Position numbers and translations under genes: made by a program. Below are positions 1-8,671 of a stretch of DNA of 64,000 nucleotides, in pieces. This DNA comes from Alistipes sp. An66 (lineage in GTDB: Bacteria > Bacteroidota > Bacteroidia > Bacteroidales > Rikenellaceae). Under the pieces are notes generated by a model. It saw only the letters and a list, made by a program, of their open reading frames with translations. It did no database searches and was not told where the DNA came from. How positions within the stretch are numbered: position 1 is the stretch's first letter; every line of letters starts with the position of its first letter. The stretch is from positions 248,001 to 312,000 of the forward strand of contig NZ_NFHT01000001.1 in the NCBI RefSeq assembly GCF_002161445.1, given 5' to 3'.

Positions 1-1212
1 ATGGCCGACATGGCCGCGGCATTTTACGGATTCCCGAGCCGGGAATTGAAACTCGTGGGCATTACGGGCACCAACGGCAAGACGACGACCGTGACGCTGC
101 TCTACGATCTGGTCCGTGCGCTGGGCTACCGCGCCGGACTGATCTCGACGGTGGTCTACAAGATCGACGGACGCGAGATCGAATCGACGCATACGACCCC
201 CGACCCGATCCGTCTGAACGCCATGATGCGCGAAATGACCGATGCGGGGTGCGAATTCTGCTTCATGGAGTGCTCGTCGCACGCCATCGTGCAGGAGCGC
301 ACCCGCGGGCTCGACTTCGCCGGGGGGATCTTCTCGAACATCACCCACGACCACCTCGACTACCACAAGACCTTCGCCGAGTACATCCGGGCCAAGAAAC
401 GCTTCTTCGACGCACTGCCCAAGGGGGCTTTCGCGCTGACGAACGCCGACGACCGCAACGGCGCCGTGATGGTGCAGAACACGGCCGCCGCGGTGAGCAC
501 CTACTCACTGCGGGAGATGGCCGATTTCCGGTGCCGGATCCTCGAAATGCACCTCGACGGCATGCTGCTGCGCATCGACGGGCAGGAGGTCTGGACCGGG
601 TTGCTGGGGCGTTTCAACGCCTACAACCTGCTGGCCGTCTACGGTGCGGCGGTGCTGCTGGGGCTCGACCGGCAGGAGGTATTGCGCGTACTCTCGACGC
701 TGCATCCCGTGAGCGGGCGCTTCGAGGTCGTGCGGGCGGCGAACGGCACGACGGCTGTCGTCGACTACGCCCATACGCCCGATGCGCTGGAAAACGTCCT
801 GCGCACGATCGAGGAGATCCGCACGCCGGATCAGCAGTTGATCGTGGTGTGCGGCTGCGGCGGCGACCGCGACCGCACGAAGCGTCCCGAAATGGCGCGC
901 ATCGCCGTGAAGTACGCCACGACGGCGATCTTCACCTCGGACAACCCGCGCCACGAGTCGCCCGAGGCGATCCTCGACGAGATGACCGCCGGGCTCGACG
1001 CCGGGACCCGCTGCGTGCGCATCACGGACCGCGCCGAGGCGATCCGCACGGCGGTGCTGCTCTCCCGGCCCGGCGACATCCTGCTCGTGGCCGGAAAGGG
1101 GCACGAGACCTACCAGATCATCGGCGACGTGAAACACCATTTCGATGACCGCGAGGAGGTCCGCAAGGCCTTCGGACTCCTCCCCGCGGCGGAAAAACAG
1201 GAAACATTCTAA
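1..1212 (+). CDS. murE: UDP-N-acetylmuramoyl-tripeptide synthetase MurE (5' truncated by window edge)
   Basis: Cytoplasmic Mur ligase that adds the third stem-peptide residue to UDP-MurNAc-dipeptide in peptidoglycan synthesis. The visible 403 residues start just before the ATP-binding loop GITGTNGKTT (about residues 20-29) and include the central-domain SSHA segment and the C-terminal DNPRHE motif; DNPR is known in the family as a marker of meso-diaminopimelate specificity. MurE is usually close to 480-500 residues, so roughly 80-90 N-terminal residues of the uridine-binding domain lie upstream, and the ATG at position 1 is unlikely to be the true start. Only 15 bases separate it from mraY, consistent with a dcw operon. 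Confidence 0.95.
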   Translation: MADMAAAFYGFPSRELKLVGITGTNGKTTTVTLLYDLVRALGYRAGLISTVVYKIDGREIESTHTTPDPIRLNAMMREMTDAGCEFCFMECSSHAIVQERTRGLDFAGGIFSNITHDHLDYHKTFAEYIRAKKRFFDALPKGAFALTNADDRNGAVMVQNTAAAVSTYSLREMADFRCRILEMHLDGMLLRIDGQEVWTGLLGRFNAYNLLAVYGAAVLLGLDRQEVLRVLSTLHPVSGRFEVVRAANGTTAVVDYAHTPDALENVLRTIEEIRTPDQQLIVVCGCGGDRDRTKRPEMARIAVKYATTAIFTSDNPRHESPEAILDEMTAGLDAGTRCVRITDRAEAIRTAVLLSRPGDILLVAGKGHETYQIIGDVKHHFDDREEVRKAFGLLPAAEKQETF

Positions 1213-1227
1213 CATCCATACGCAGAC

Positions 1228-2472
1228 ATGCTTTACCATCTTTTCAAGTATCTGGACGAAGCCTACGACCTGCCCGGTTCGGGCATGTTCCAGTACATTT
1301 CGTTCCGTGCGGCGGCGGCCATCATCCTCTCGCTGCTGATCGTCATCATTTTCGGACGGAAGATCATCGACTTCCTGCGGCGGAAGCAGATCGGCGAGGA
1401 GATCCGCGACCTCGGTCTGGAGGGGCAGCTCCAAAAGAAGGGCACCCCGACGATGGGCGGCGTGATCATCCTCGTGGCCATTCTGGTCCCGATGCTGCTG
1501 GTCGGCAAACTCGACAACATCTACATCCAGCTGATGCTGGTCTCGACGGTCTGGCTGGGCTTCATCGGCGGGCTGGATGACTACATCAAGGTCTTCCGCC
1601 ACCGCAAGGAGGGGCTCAAAGGACGCTTCAAGATCGTGGGACAGGTCGGGCTGGGCATCATCGTCGGCACGACGATGTGGCTCTCGCCCGAGATCGTCGT
1701 CCGCGAGAAGGTCACGCAGCCCGTCGAGACGGTCTACATGGACGAGGACGGCACGGAGATCGGGAGCGTGCAGCGCAACGTCGTGTTGAGCTCCGAGAGC
1801 CGCAAGACCACGCAGACGACCATCCCCTTCGTCAAGAACAACGAGTTCGACTACGGCTGGCTCACCGGGGACAACGAAACCGCCACGTGGCTGCTGTACG
1901 TCCTGGTGGCGATCTTCGTCGTCACGGCCGTGTCGAACGGCGCGAACCTCACGGACGGCCTCGACGGCCTGGCGACGGGCGTCTCGGTGCCGATCGTTGC
2001 GGTGCTGGGCGTGCTGGCCTACCTCTCGGGGCACATCGTCTATGCCGACTACCTCAACATCATGTACATCCCCGCAAGCGGCGAACTGGTGGTCTTCGCC
2101 GCGGCGCTGGTCGGAGCGCTGGTCGGATTCCTCTGGTACAACTCCTTCCCGGCGCAGATCTTCATGGGCGACACGGGCTCGCTCTCGATCGGCGGCGTGA
2201 TCGCCGTCTTCGCGCTCTGCATCCGCAAGGAACTGCTGCTGCCGCTGCTCTGCGGCGTCTTTCTGGTCGAGAGCTTCTCGGTGATGATGCAGGTCGGCTG
2301 GTTCAAGTACACCAAGCGCAGGTACGGCGAAGGACGCCGCATCCTGCTCATGTCGCCGATCCATCACCACTACCAGAAGAGGGGCATCTTCGAGACGAAG
2401 ATCGTCACCCGCTTCTGGATCATCTCGCTGCTGCTGGCAGCCATCACGTTGGTTACGTTGAAGATCCGATAA
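1228..2472 (+). CDS. mraY: Phospho-N-acetylmuramoyl-pentapeptide-transferase MraY
   Basis: Integral membrane enzyme that transfers phospho-MurNAc-pentapeptide to undecaprenyl phosphate, giving lipid I. Family motifs are present in order: GGLDDYIK near residue 112, [24 protein letters not shown] and the histidine-rich [11 protein letters not shown] near the C-terminus. At 414 residues it is about 50 longer than the common 360-residue form; the extra sequence (roughly residues 155-215, acidic and Thr-rich) sits in one loop and is, to my knowledge, typical of Bacteroidetes MraY. It starts 15 bases after murE and ends one base before murD. Confidence 0.96.
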   Translation: MLYHLFKYLDEAYDLPGSGMFQYISFRAAAAIILSLLIVIIFGRKIIDFLRRKQIGEEIRDLGLEGQLQKKGTPTMGGVIILVAILVPMLLVGKLDNIYIQLMLVSTVWLGFIGGLDDYIKVFRHRKEGLKGRFKIVGQVGLGIIVGTTMWLSPEIVVREKVTQPVETVYMDEDGTEIGSVQRNVVLSSESRKTTQTTIPFVKNNEFDYGWLTGDNETATWLLYVLVAIFVVTAVSNGANLTDGLDGLATGVSVPIVAVLGVLAYLSGHIVYADYLNIMYIPASGELVVFAAALVGALVGFLWYNSFPAQIFMGDTGSLSIGGVIAVFALCIRKELLLPLLCGVFLVESFSVMMQVGWFKYTKRRYGEGRRILLMSPIHHHYQKRGIFETKIVTRFWIISLLLAAITLVTLKIR

Positions 2473-2473
2473 C

Positions 2474-3823
2474 ATGAAAAACATCGTCGTACTGGGCGGC
2501 GGCATCAGCGGCTACGGCTCCGCGATCCTCGCCAAAAAGAAAGGTTTCGGGGTCTTCCTTTCGGATGCCGGGAAGATCGCCGACCGTTACAAGGCCAAAC
2601 TGGACGAATGGCAGGTCCCCTACGAGGAGGGCGGCCACACGGAGGAGCGCATCCTCGCCGCTGCGGAGGTCGTCAAGTCGCCGGGGATTCCCGATACGGC
2701 GCCCATCGTGCGGAAGGTCCGCGAGGCGGGCATTCCGGTGATCTCGGAGATCGAGTTCGCGGGCCGCTACATGGGCCGTGCGAAGTGCATCTGCATCACG
2801 GGCTCGAACGGCAAGACCACCACCACGTCGCTCATCTACAAGATCCTGCGCGACGCAGGCTGCAACGTGGCCCTCGGCGGCAACATCGGCGAGAGCTTCG
2901 CCTACTCCGTCGCCACGGGTTCGTACGACTGGTATGTCCTCGAATTGAGTTCGTTCCAGCTGGACGGCATGTACCGCTTCCGGGCCCATATCGGCGTGCT
3001 GATGAACATCACGCCCGACCACCTGGACCGCTACGACCACTGCTTCCAGAACTACGTCGACGCCAAGATGCGCATCACGCGGAACATGACCTCGCGCGAC
3101 TGGTTCGTCTACTCGGGCGACGACCCGGTGATTGGCGGGGAGCTTCCGAAATACGACCTGCGGATGCGCCAGCTTCCCTTCATGGCGCACAGCGCCGTGG
3201 CGAGCGGCGCCGGCGATGCGTTCCTCTGCGACGGGAAGTTCACGGCCACGGCCGGGAAATCCTCCGTGGAGATCGACACCGCGAAGTTGCGGATCAAGGG
3301 GCTGCACAACGCCTACAACGCCATGGCGGCCTCGCTGGCGGCGCTGGCCGCCGGGATCGCCCCGGCGAAGATCCGCCGCTCGCTCTACGATTTCGCGCCC
3401 GTCGAGCACCGGCTCGAACCCGTGCTGGAAAAGGAGGGCGTGCTGTGGATCAACGACTCGAAGGCCACGAACGTCGATTCGGTCTACTATGCGCTGGAAA
3501 GCATGACCCGCCCCGTGGTGTGGATCGCCGGCGGTACGGACAAGGGCAACGACTACGAACCGTTGAAGGCTTTCGCGCGGGCGAAGGTCCGTACGCTGGT
3601 CTGCATGGGGCTGGACAACGAAAAACTCGTGCGCGAATTCACGGGCGTGGTCCCGGAGGTGGTCTCGACCGCGTCGCTCGATGCCGCGATGGAGGCCTGC
3701 AAGCGGGCGGCCCGTCCGGGCGATGCCGTGCTGCTGTCGCCGGCCTGCGCCAGCTTCGACCTGTTCAAGAACTACGAGAACCGGGGCGAACTCTTCAAGG
3801 AGTGGGTCCGGGAACACGCATAG
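2474..3823 (+). CDS. murD: UDP-N-acetylmuramoylalanine--D-glutamate ligase MurD
   Basis: Cytoplasmic ATP-dependent Mur ligase that adds D-glutamate to UDP-MurNAc-L-alanine. The 449-residue length is normal. It has an N-terminal Rossmann-like segment (VVLGGGISGYGSA), the P-loop ITGSNGKTTTTS around residue 112, the NITPDHLDRY block and the C-terminal-domain INDSKATN motif. It begins one base after mraY stops, so the two are probably translationally coupled. The order murE-mraY-murD-ftsW is the standard dcw order. Confidence 0.96.
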   Translation: MKNIVVLGGGISGYGSAILAKKKGFGVFLSDAGKIADRYKAKLDEWQVPYEEGGHTEERILAAAEVVKSPGIPDTAPIVRKVREAGIPVISEIEFAGRYMGRAKCICITGSNGKTTTTSLIYKILRDAGCNVALGGNIGESFAYSVATGSYDWYVLELSSFQLDGMYRFRAHIGVLMNITPDHLDRYDHCFQNYVDAKMRITRNMTSRDWFVYSGDDPVIGGELPKYDLRMRQLPFMAHSAVASGAGDAFLCDGKFTATAGKSSVEIDTAKLRIKGLHNAYNAMAASLAALAAGIAPAKIRRSLYDFAPVEHRLEPVLEKEGVLWINDSKATNVDSVYYALESMTRPVVWIAGGTDKGNDYEPLKAFARAKVRTLVCMGLDNEKLVREFTGVVPEVVSTASLDAAMEACKRAARPGDAVLLSPACASFDLFKNYENRGELFKEWVREHA

Positions 3824-3838
3824 AGAGAGGGATCGGTT

Positions 3839-5305
3839 ATGGAGCGTGACGGATACGGATACGACGAACGGGCCGCGGCGGAACTCGCCCGCGATGCCGT
3901 GCCGCGTCGAACTGCGGGGCCTTCGGCTGCCGTATTCCCGGAGTCGGAGCCGGCTCCGGAGGCGCCCGGCGCACCTTCCGGGGCGCGGGACCGCCGTGCG
4001 GGGCGGAGCGGGACCGCCCCGGGAACGGAGGATCGGAACAACCGTCCGGACCGGATCCCGGAGGAGGCGGAGCGGCCGCGGTTCCGGCTCTTCACCGGCG
4101 ACCGCGTGCTGTGGATCATCATCGCCGCGCTCTCCGTCATTTCGGTGCTGGTGGTCTACTCCTCGACGGCCAAGATGGCCTATGACGCCCATACGGCCCG
4201 GACAACGGCCCATTTCCTGCGTCAGCAACTGATGATTCTGGTGTTCAGTCTCGCCGTCATGGTTGCCGTGCAGAAGATCAACTGCCGGATCTACAACCTC
4301 TTTTCGCGGCCGATCTACTTCCTTTCGGTGGCCCTGACGCTGGCCGTCTATTTCATCGGCGCCACGACCAACGGCGCGGCGCGCTGGATCCCGCTGGGCC
4401 CCTTCCAGTTCCAGCCCTCCGAGGCGTTGAAGGTCGCCACGGTGCTCTTCCTGGCCCGGCAGCTGGCCGGACGCCAGTCGAAAATCGACCGCATCCGCAT
4501 CGTCCCGAGCTGGAAGTTCTGGACATGGCGCTCGTCGGCCCTGCAACGCAAGATCTGGCACGAGGGCACGTGGCCCATCCTGATGCCCGTCTTCGTGTCG
4601 TGTCTGGTGATCTTCCCGGCGCACACCTCGTCGGCCGTGCTGGTCTTCCTGGCCTCGTGGGTCATGATGCTCATCGGGCGGGTGCGGTTCAGCGAACTGA
4701 TGAAACTCGTGGGGTGGGCCGTTGCGGGCATCGTGCTCATCATGACCCTCAACCTCGGACGCAGCGAGACGGCCGAAGGCCGCGTCTCGACCTGGATTCA
4801 CCTCTGGACCCAGCCGCAGACCGAAAAACCGATCGAGCATCTGACCGATACCGAACGCTCGATGATCGCCATCCACAACGGCGGCATCTTCGGTGAGGGC
4901 GCCGGGCAGAGCGCCATGCGCGTGGAGATGATCCACCCGGAGAGCGACTACGCCTACGCCTTCTTCGTCGAGGAGTACGGCATCATTCTGGCCGTGCTGC
5001 TGCTGATGCTCTACCTGTGGATCTTCTTCCGGGCGATCGAGATCTTCCGGCGCTGCGGAACGGCTTTCCCGGGGCTGCTGGTGCTGGGGCTGGCGCTGCT
5101 CATCACGTGTCAGGCGCTGCTGCACATCATGGTGACGGTGAACCTCATACCCGAGACGGGTCAGACCCTGCCGTTGATCTCGCGCGGCGGTTCGTCGGTG
5201 CTCTTCACGACCATTGCGCTGGGGATGATCCTGAGCGTCAGCCGCCAGAACGACGAGCAGTCGCACGACCGGCCGAAGAGCGAGGAGCTGCGGATCAACG
5301 GTTGA
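3839..5305 (+). CDS. ftsW: Lipid II polymerase FtsW (SEDS family) with N-terminal extension
   Basis: SEDS-family peptidoglycan glycosyltransferase of the divisome, an inner-membrane protein of about ten helices. The conserved core begins near residue 90 and includes AARWIPLGPFQFQPSE, the GGIFGEGAGQS segment and the C-terminal LPLISRGGSS motif. The first 80 or so residues are an unusual hydrophilic stretch rich in Pro, Arg, Ala and Glu, presumably a disordered cytoplasmic tail. No ATG lies between the tail and the first helix, so I keep the ATG 15 bases after murD; a non-ATG internal start cannot be excluded. murG and murC do not follow. Confidence 0.93.
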   Translation: MERDGYGYDERAAAELARDAVPRRTAGPSAAVFPESEPAPEAPGAPSGARDRRAGRSGTAPGTEDRNNRPDRIPEEAERPRFRLFTGDRVLWIIIAALSVISVLVVYSSTAKMAYDAHTARTTAHFLRQQLMILVFSLAVMVAVQKINCRIYNLFSRPIYFLSVALTLAVYFIGATTNGAARWIPLGPFQFQPSEALKVATVLFLARQLAGRQSKIDRIRIVPSWKFWTWRSSALQRKIWHEGTWPILMPVFVSCLVIFPAHTSSAVLVFLASWVMMLIGRVRFSELMKLVGWAVAGIVLIMTLNLGRSETAEGRVSTWIHLWTQPQTEKPIEHLTDTERSMIAIHNGGIFGEGAGQSAMRVEMIHPESDYAYAFFVEEYGIILAVLLLMLYLWIFFRAIEIFRRCGTAFPGLLVLGLALLITCQALLHIMVTVNLIPETGQTLPLISRGGSSVLFTTIALGMILSVSRQNDEQSHDRPKSEELRING

Positions 5306-5370
5306 CAAAAAACGGCGGCCGGAAACGCTCCGGCGCTCGGAATATAAAACCAGGAATATTTACTGATATC

Positions 5371-5766
5371 ATGGAAGATATTCGTTTGGACAAATACCTC
5401 TGGGCCGTGCGGGTCTTCAAGACCCGCAGCGATGCCGCCGATGCCATCCGCACGAACAAGGTGACGGTGAACGGCTCCTACGCCAAGCCGTCGCGCGAGG
5501 TGAAGATCGGCGACGTGATCGCCGTGCGGAAACAGCAGGTGACCTACTCCTACAAGGTGCTCGACCTGGTGTCGAGCCGCCAGCCGGCCAAGAACGTCCC
5601 CGCCTACTGCCTCAACATCACCCCGCAGGAGGAGCTGGACAAACTCAACGTTCCGCGCGAGACGATCTTCGTCTTCCGCGACCGCGGCACCGGGCGTCCC
5701 ACGAAGAAGGAGCGGCGCGAACTCGACTCGCTCATGGACGACCTCTACTACGACGATGAGGAGTGA
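5371..5766 (+). CDS. S4-domain RNA-binding protein (Hsp15-like)
   Basis: A 131-residue protein whose first 60 residues form an S4 RNA-binding domain (RLDKYLWAVRVFKTRSDAAD, then VTVNG and KIGDVI). The layout matches the Hsp15/RlbA-like family that binds stalled or damaged ribosomal subunits. The C-terminal half carries basic residues (RPTKKERRELD) and ends in an acidic tail. The ATG at 5371 puts the S4 motif at the extreme N-terminus as expected. It follows ftsW after 65 bases and precedes a bidirectional terminator shared with pth. The exact ribosomal target is not evident from sequence. Confidence 0.88.
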   Translation: MEDIRLDKYLWAVRVFKTRSDAADAIRTNKVTVNGSYAKPSREVKIGDVIAVRKQQVTYSYKVLDLVSSRQPAKNVPAYCLNITPQEELDKLNVPRETIFVFRDRGTGRPTKKERRELDSLMDDLYYDDEE

Positions 5767-5829
5767 GCGCCGGAGAGGCTGAAAAAGACCCGGAAACGGG
5801 ACGCCGCACACCCTCCTTCCCCGAAAATA

Positions 5830-5859
5830 CGAAGGCCGCCTCGAACGGGGCGGCCTTCG
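5830..5859. terminator. Bidirectional terminator between the S4 gene and pth
   Basis: A perfect 11-bp inverted repeat (CGAAGGCCGCC / GGCGGCCTTCG) with an 8-base loop lies between two convergent genes. It is very GC-rich and could stop transcription from both sides, although neither side has a long T run. Confidence 0.75.
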
Positions 5860-5876
5860 CAGTTGCAAATACGGGC

Positions 5877-6440
5877 TTATTTCTTGTTGAAGAAGTTCAT
5901 GGTCAGGGCGCACCCCTGCGTGACGAACGAACGGATGGCGTCGACGAAGACCTTCAACCGTTCGGGCATCGCCTGCCGCTCCTCGTCGGTCCACTCGCCC
6001 AGCACGTACTCCACCTGATGTCCCCGGGGGAAGTCGCCGCCCACGCCGAAGCGCATCCGGGCATACTCCTCGGAGCCCAGCAGTTCGGCGATGTTCTTCA
6101 ACCCGTTGTGTCCTCCGGCGCTCCCTTTGGGGCGCAGGCGCAGGGTCCCGAACGGCAGGGCGATGTCGTCCGAGACGACCAGCAGGTTTTCCAGCGGGAT
6201 CTTTTCGGTGTCGAGCCAGTATCGGACGGCCTTTCCCGAGAGATTCATGTAGGTCGAGGGTTTCAGCAGCACGAGCGTGCGGCCCTTGTAGCGGACCTCG
6301 GCCACATCGCCGTAGCGCGCCGTGGTAAAAACAGCGTTGGACGCCTCTGCGAGGGCGTCCAACACTTTGAAACCGATGTTGTGGCGGGTTCCGACGTACT
6401 CGGCGCCGATGTTCCCGAGCCCAACAATGAGGTATTTCAT
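5877..6440 (-). CDS. pth: Peptidyl-tRNA hydrolase
   Basis: Cytoplasmic hydrolase that frees tRNA from prematurely released peptidyl-tRNA. The 187 residues contain the catalytic histidine segment [12 protein letters not shown], the [10 protein letters not shown] motif and the [11 protein letters not shown] motif, all diagnostic of Pth. It lies 13 bases downstream of the L25 gene on the same strand. The rplY-pth pairing is widespread in bacteria and supports both assignments. Confidence 0.97.
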   Translation of the reverse strand: MKYLIVGLGNIGAEYVGTRHNIGFKVLDALAEASNAVFTTARYGDVAEVRYKGRTLVLLKPSTYMNLSGKAVRYWLDTEKIPLENLLVVSDDIALPFGTLRLRPKGSAGGHNGLKNIAELLGSEEYARMRFGVGGDFPRGHQVEYVLGEWTDEERQAMPERLKVFVDAIRSFVTQGCALTMNFFNKK

Positions 6441-6453
6441 GCCGTTTCAGCGA

Positions 6454-7026
6454 CTATTTGGCGGCAGCCTCGGCACCGCGCGAAGCACGCGTTACGCGCA
6501 CGGCGCAGACGGCCGTCGTGGCCGGAGTCACGAATTTCAGGTTCTCGAACTGCAAGTCGCCGACGAAGATCGTCTTGCCTACGCCGAGGGTCGTCACGTC
6601 GACGACGATCTCGTCGGGCAGGTTCTCGACCAGGGCGCTCACGGTCAGCTTGCGGGCCGACAGGACGAGCTTGCCGCCGACCTTCACGCCCTCGGCGTTA
6701 CCGGTCAGACGTACCGGGATGGCGATCGAGACGGGTTTGCCGTCGGCGATGCGGTAGAAGTCCATGTGGAGGATCTCCTCACGAACGGGGTGGAACTGGG
6801 CCTCGCGCAGTACGGCAAGCTCCTTCTTGCCCTCGACGTCGAATTCGACGATGTAGGAGTTGGGGGTGTAGATCAGGGGTTTGATCTCGCGGGGATCCAC
6901 GGAGAACATCTCCGTTTCGCCGTTTCCGCACAGTACGCAGGGGATGAAGCCCTCGCGGCGTACGGCTTTGGCGGCCTTCTTGCCGAACTCGGCACGTTTG
7001 GTGGCCTTTACCGAAATGGTTTTCAT
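6454..7026 (-). CDS. rplY: 50S ribosomal protein L25/general stress protein Ctc
   Basis: Binds 5S rRNA in the large ribosomal subunit. The 190-residue protein is the long Ctc form: an N-terminal L25 domain (roughly residues 1-95, with REAQFHPVREEILHMDFYR) followed by a beta-rich C-terminal domain and an Ala-rich tail. I chose the ATG at 7026 (MKTISVKATKR) because L25 proteins normally begin there; an in-frame start 42 bases upstream would add an atypical leader. First gene of an rplY-pth operon, with a TATCTTTG -7 element about 86 bases upstream. Confidence 0.95.
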   Translation of the reverse strand: MKTISVKATKRAEFGKKAAKAVRREGFIPCVLCGNGETEMFSVDPREIKPLIYTPNSYIVEFDVEGKKELAVLREAQFHPVREEILHMDFYRIADGKPVSIAIPVRLTGNAEGVKVGGKLVLSARKLTVSALVENLPDEIVVDVTTLGVGKTIFVGDLQFENLKFVTPATTAVCAVRVTRASRGAEAAAK

Positions 7027-7111
7027 GATGTGTTTGTTTTTTAGTGTGTTACCTGCGGCGGTTCTCAATGCGGCCTCGGGGGTCGCATCCCATTTCCGCC
7101 TGTTCGGGGTG

Positions 7112-7119
7112 CAAAGATA
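7112..7119 (-). promoter_or_regulatory. Bacteroidetes-type -7 element for rplY-pth
   Basis: TATCTTTG on the minus strand fits the TAnnTTTG -7 consensus. No clear TTTG -33 box is seen at 19-21 bases upstream, so only the -7 element is claimed. Confidence 0.6.
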
Positions 7120-7184
7120 AGCATTTGGATCGAAAAAAGAAACTTCGCAGCCCGAAAAACGCCCGGAATCACCCTTTTACACGA

Positions 7185-7220
7185 AAAAACGGGGAAGCGA
7201 ACACTCTCCTCCCCGTTTTT
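7185..7220 (-). terminator. Rho-independent terminator downstream of galE
   Basis: An 11-bp inverted repeat (AAAAACGGGGA / TCCCCGTTTTT) with a 14-base loop lies 16 bases beyond the galE stop. In galE sense the descending arm runs into T residues. Confidence 0.75.
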
Positions 7221-7235
7221 CGATTCCGGAATTCC

Positions 7236-8264
7236 TTATTTCATGCCGCGGACGTGCTTCTCCCAGGCCCAGGCGGCTGCCAGCGTCTCGTCGAGCGAGC
7301 GCTCGGCCTTCCAGCCCAGCTCGGTGTTGGCCAGCGTCGGGTCGGCCCAGATGGCGATAATGTCGCCCTCGCGGCGCGGCGCGATCTTGTAGTTGAGCTT
7401 CATGTGGTTGACCTCCTCGAACTTGCGGACCAGTTCCAGCACCGAAACGCCGCGGCCGGTGCCGACGTTGAAGATCTCGTAGGGAGCCTTGTTCTTGTCC
7501 TCGATCATGCGGCGGATGGCAGCCACGTGGGCGCGGGCCAGGTCCACGACGTCGATGTAGTCGCGGATGCACGAACCGTCGGGCGTCGGGTAGTCGTCGC
7601 CGAACACCGAGAGGCATTCGCGGATGCCGGCAGCCGTCTGCGTGATGTAGGGCACGAGGTTCTGCGGCACGCCGCGCGGCAGTTCGCCGATCAGGGCCGA
7701 CGGGTGGGCGCCGATGGGGTTGAAGTAGCGCAGGGCGATACCTTTCAGTCCGGGATAGGCGGCCAGCGAGTCGCGCAGGATATCCTCGCACATCTGCTTC
7801 GTGTTGCCGTAGGGCGAGGTGGCCGGCTTGCGGGGCGTCTGCTCCGTGACGGGCTGCTTCTCGGGTTCGCCGTAGACGGTGCACGACGACGAGAAGACGA
7901 TGTTCTGACGGCCGAACTCGCGCATCAGCGAGATGACGTTCATGAACGACGTGAGGTTGTTGCCGTAGTATTCGAGGGGTTTCTGGACCGACTCGCCGAC
8001 GGCTTTCGAGGCGGCGAAGTGGATCACCGAGTCGAATTCATACTGTTCGAAGACCTTGCGGAAGGCCTCGCGGTCGCAGCAGTCGACCTCAACGAAGGGG
8101 ATCTCCACGCCGGTGATTTTGCGTACGCCCTCGACGGCGCCCATGTCGCTGTTGGAGAAGTTGTCGACGATGACCACGTCGTAGCCGGCATTGATCAGTT
8201 CGACGGTGGTGTGCGAGCCGATGTAACCGGCACCGCCGCTCACCAAGACACACGATTTTTTCAT
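7236..8264 (-). CDS. galE: UDP-glucose 4-epimerase
   Basis: NAD-dependent interconversion of UDP-glucose and UDP-galactose, supplying envelope polysaccharide precursors and the Leloir pathway. It is an extended short-chain dehydrogenase of 342 residues. It has the N-terminal GGAGYIGS dinucleotide motif, the SSCTVYG serine segment and the catalytic YGNTK (YxxxK). The ATG at 8264 (MKKSCVLVSGG) puts the Rossmann strand at the N-terminus; an upstream ATG would add nine residues. It is monocistronic, with its own -7 element and terminator. UDP-GlcNAc epimerase activity cannot be ruled out. Confidence 0.95.
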   Translation of the reverse strand: MKKSCVLVSGGAGYIGSHTTVELINAGYDVVIVDNFSNSDMGAVEGVRKITGVEIPFVEVDCCDREAFRKVFEQYEFDSVIHFAASKAVGESVQKPLEYYGNNLTSFMNVISLMREFGRQNIVFSSSCTVYGEPEKQPVTEQTPRKPATSPYGNTKQMCEDILRDSLAAYPGLKGIALRYFNPIGAHPSALIGELPRGVPQNLVPYITQTAAGIRECLSVFGDDYPTPDGSCIRDYIDVVDLARAHVAAIRRMIEDKNKAPYEIFNVGTGRGVSVLELVRKFEEVNHMKLNYKIAPRREGDIIAIWADPTLANTELGWKAERSLDETLAAAWAWEKHVRGMK

Positions 8265-8288
8265 AAGTCGCAAAGATTGATTGAGTAA

Positions 8289-8296
8289 CAAAGATA
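8289..8296 (-). promoter_or_regulatory. -7 element for galE
   Basis: TATCTTTG on the minus strand, 24 bases upstream of the galE ATG, fits TAnnTTTG. The spacing implies a very short leader. No convincing -33 box. Confidence 0.6.
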
Positions 8297-8612
8297 CTCA
8301 TTTTTTCGAAACAAGCGTGTCGGAACGGTGAAAATTTGCGGCGCGAAGGGGAGTGAAAGGGCGCGAAACGGGGCGGTTGACTGTCTTTTTTCGGGTTGGA
8401 GAGGGCTTTTGCACCGTTTTTTGCAGACCGGATCGTTGACCGGAGCCCTCTCTGCCGGCGGGGAGGACCGAGAATGCGGCGTTGGGTGCGGCAGTCCGGG
8501 AGAGGGTGGGAAATGCCGGTTGGAATTTCGTTTCGGCCGCGGAACTGACAAATCGTAACCCCGGGCGCGAAAAATTAATGTCGGCAAGTGTCTGTTTTTC
8601 GGAAATTTGTCG

Positions 8613-8620
8613 TACCTTTG
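8613..8620 (+). promoter_or_regulatory. -7 element for kbl
   Basis: TACCTTTG, 51 bases before the kbl ATG, fits the TAnnTTTG consensus. The -33 region is only weakly matched. Confidence 0.6.
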
Positions 8621-8671
8621 TAACAGATTGATAGCCCGATAACCGGAATTTCATCAAAACCTTAACGCGAT

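Larger units (their letters stand above)
8265..8671. other. Divergent intergenic region between galE and kbl
   Basis: 407 bases without a credible gene. It holds a -7 element for each divergent neighbour (listed separately) and a G-rich central stretch. Open frames here are short, compositionally odd and lack recognisable motifs. Confidence 0.7.

Noticed and set aside
2453-5308. Very long minus-strand open frame (about 950 codons) opposite murD and ftsW
   Set aside because: It is antisense to two well-recognised genes, is a mix of His/Arg/Asp-rich low-complexity sequence with no domain, and arises because GC-rich DNA has few stop codons.
8298-8657. Open frames on both strands in the galE-kbl gap
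   Set aside because: Biased composition, no conserved motif, and overlap with the kbl promoter element.
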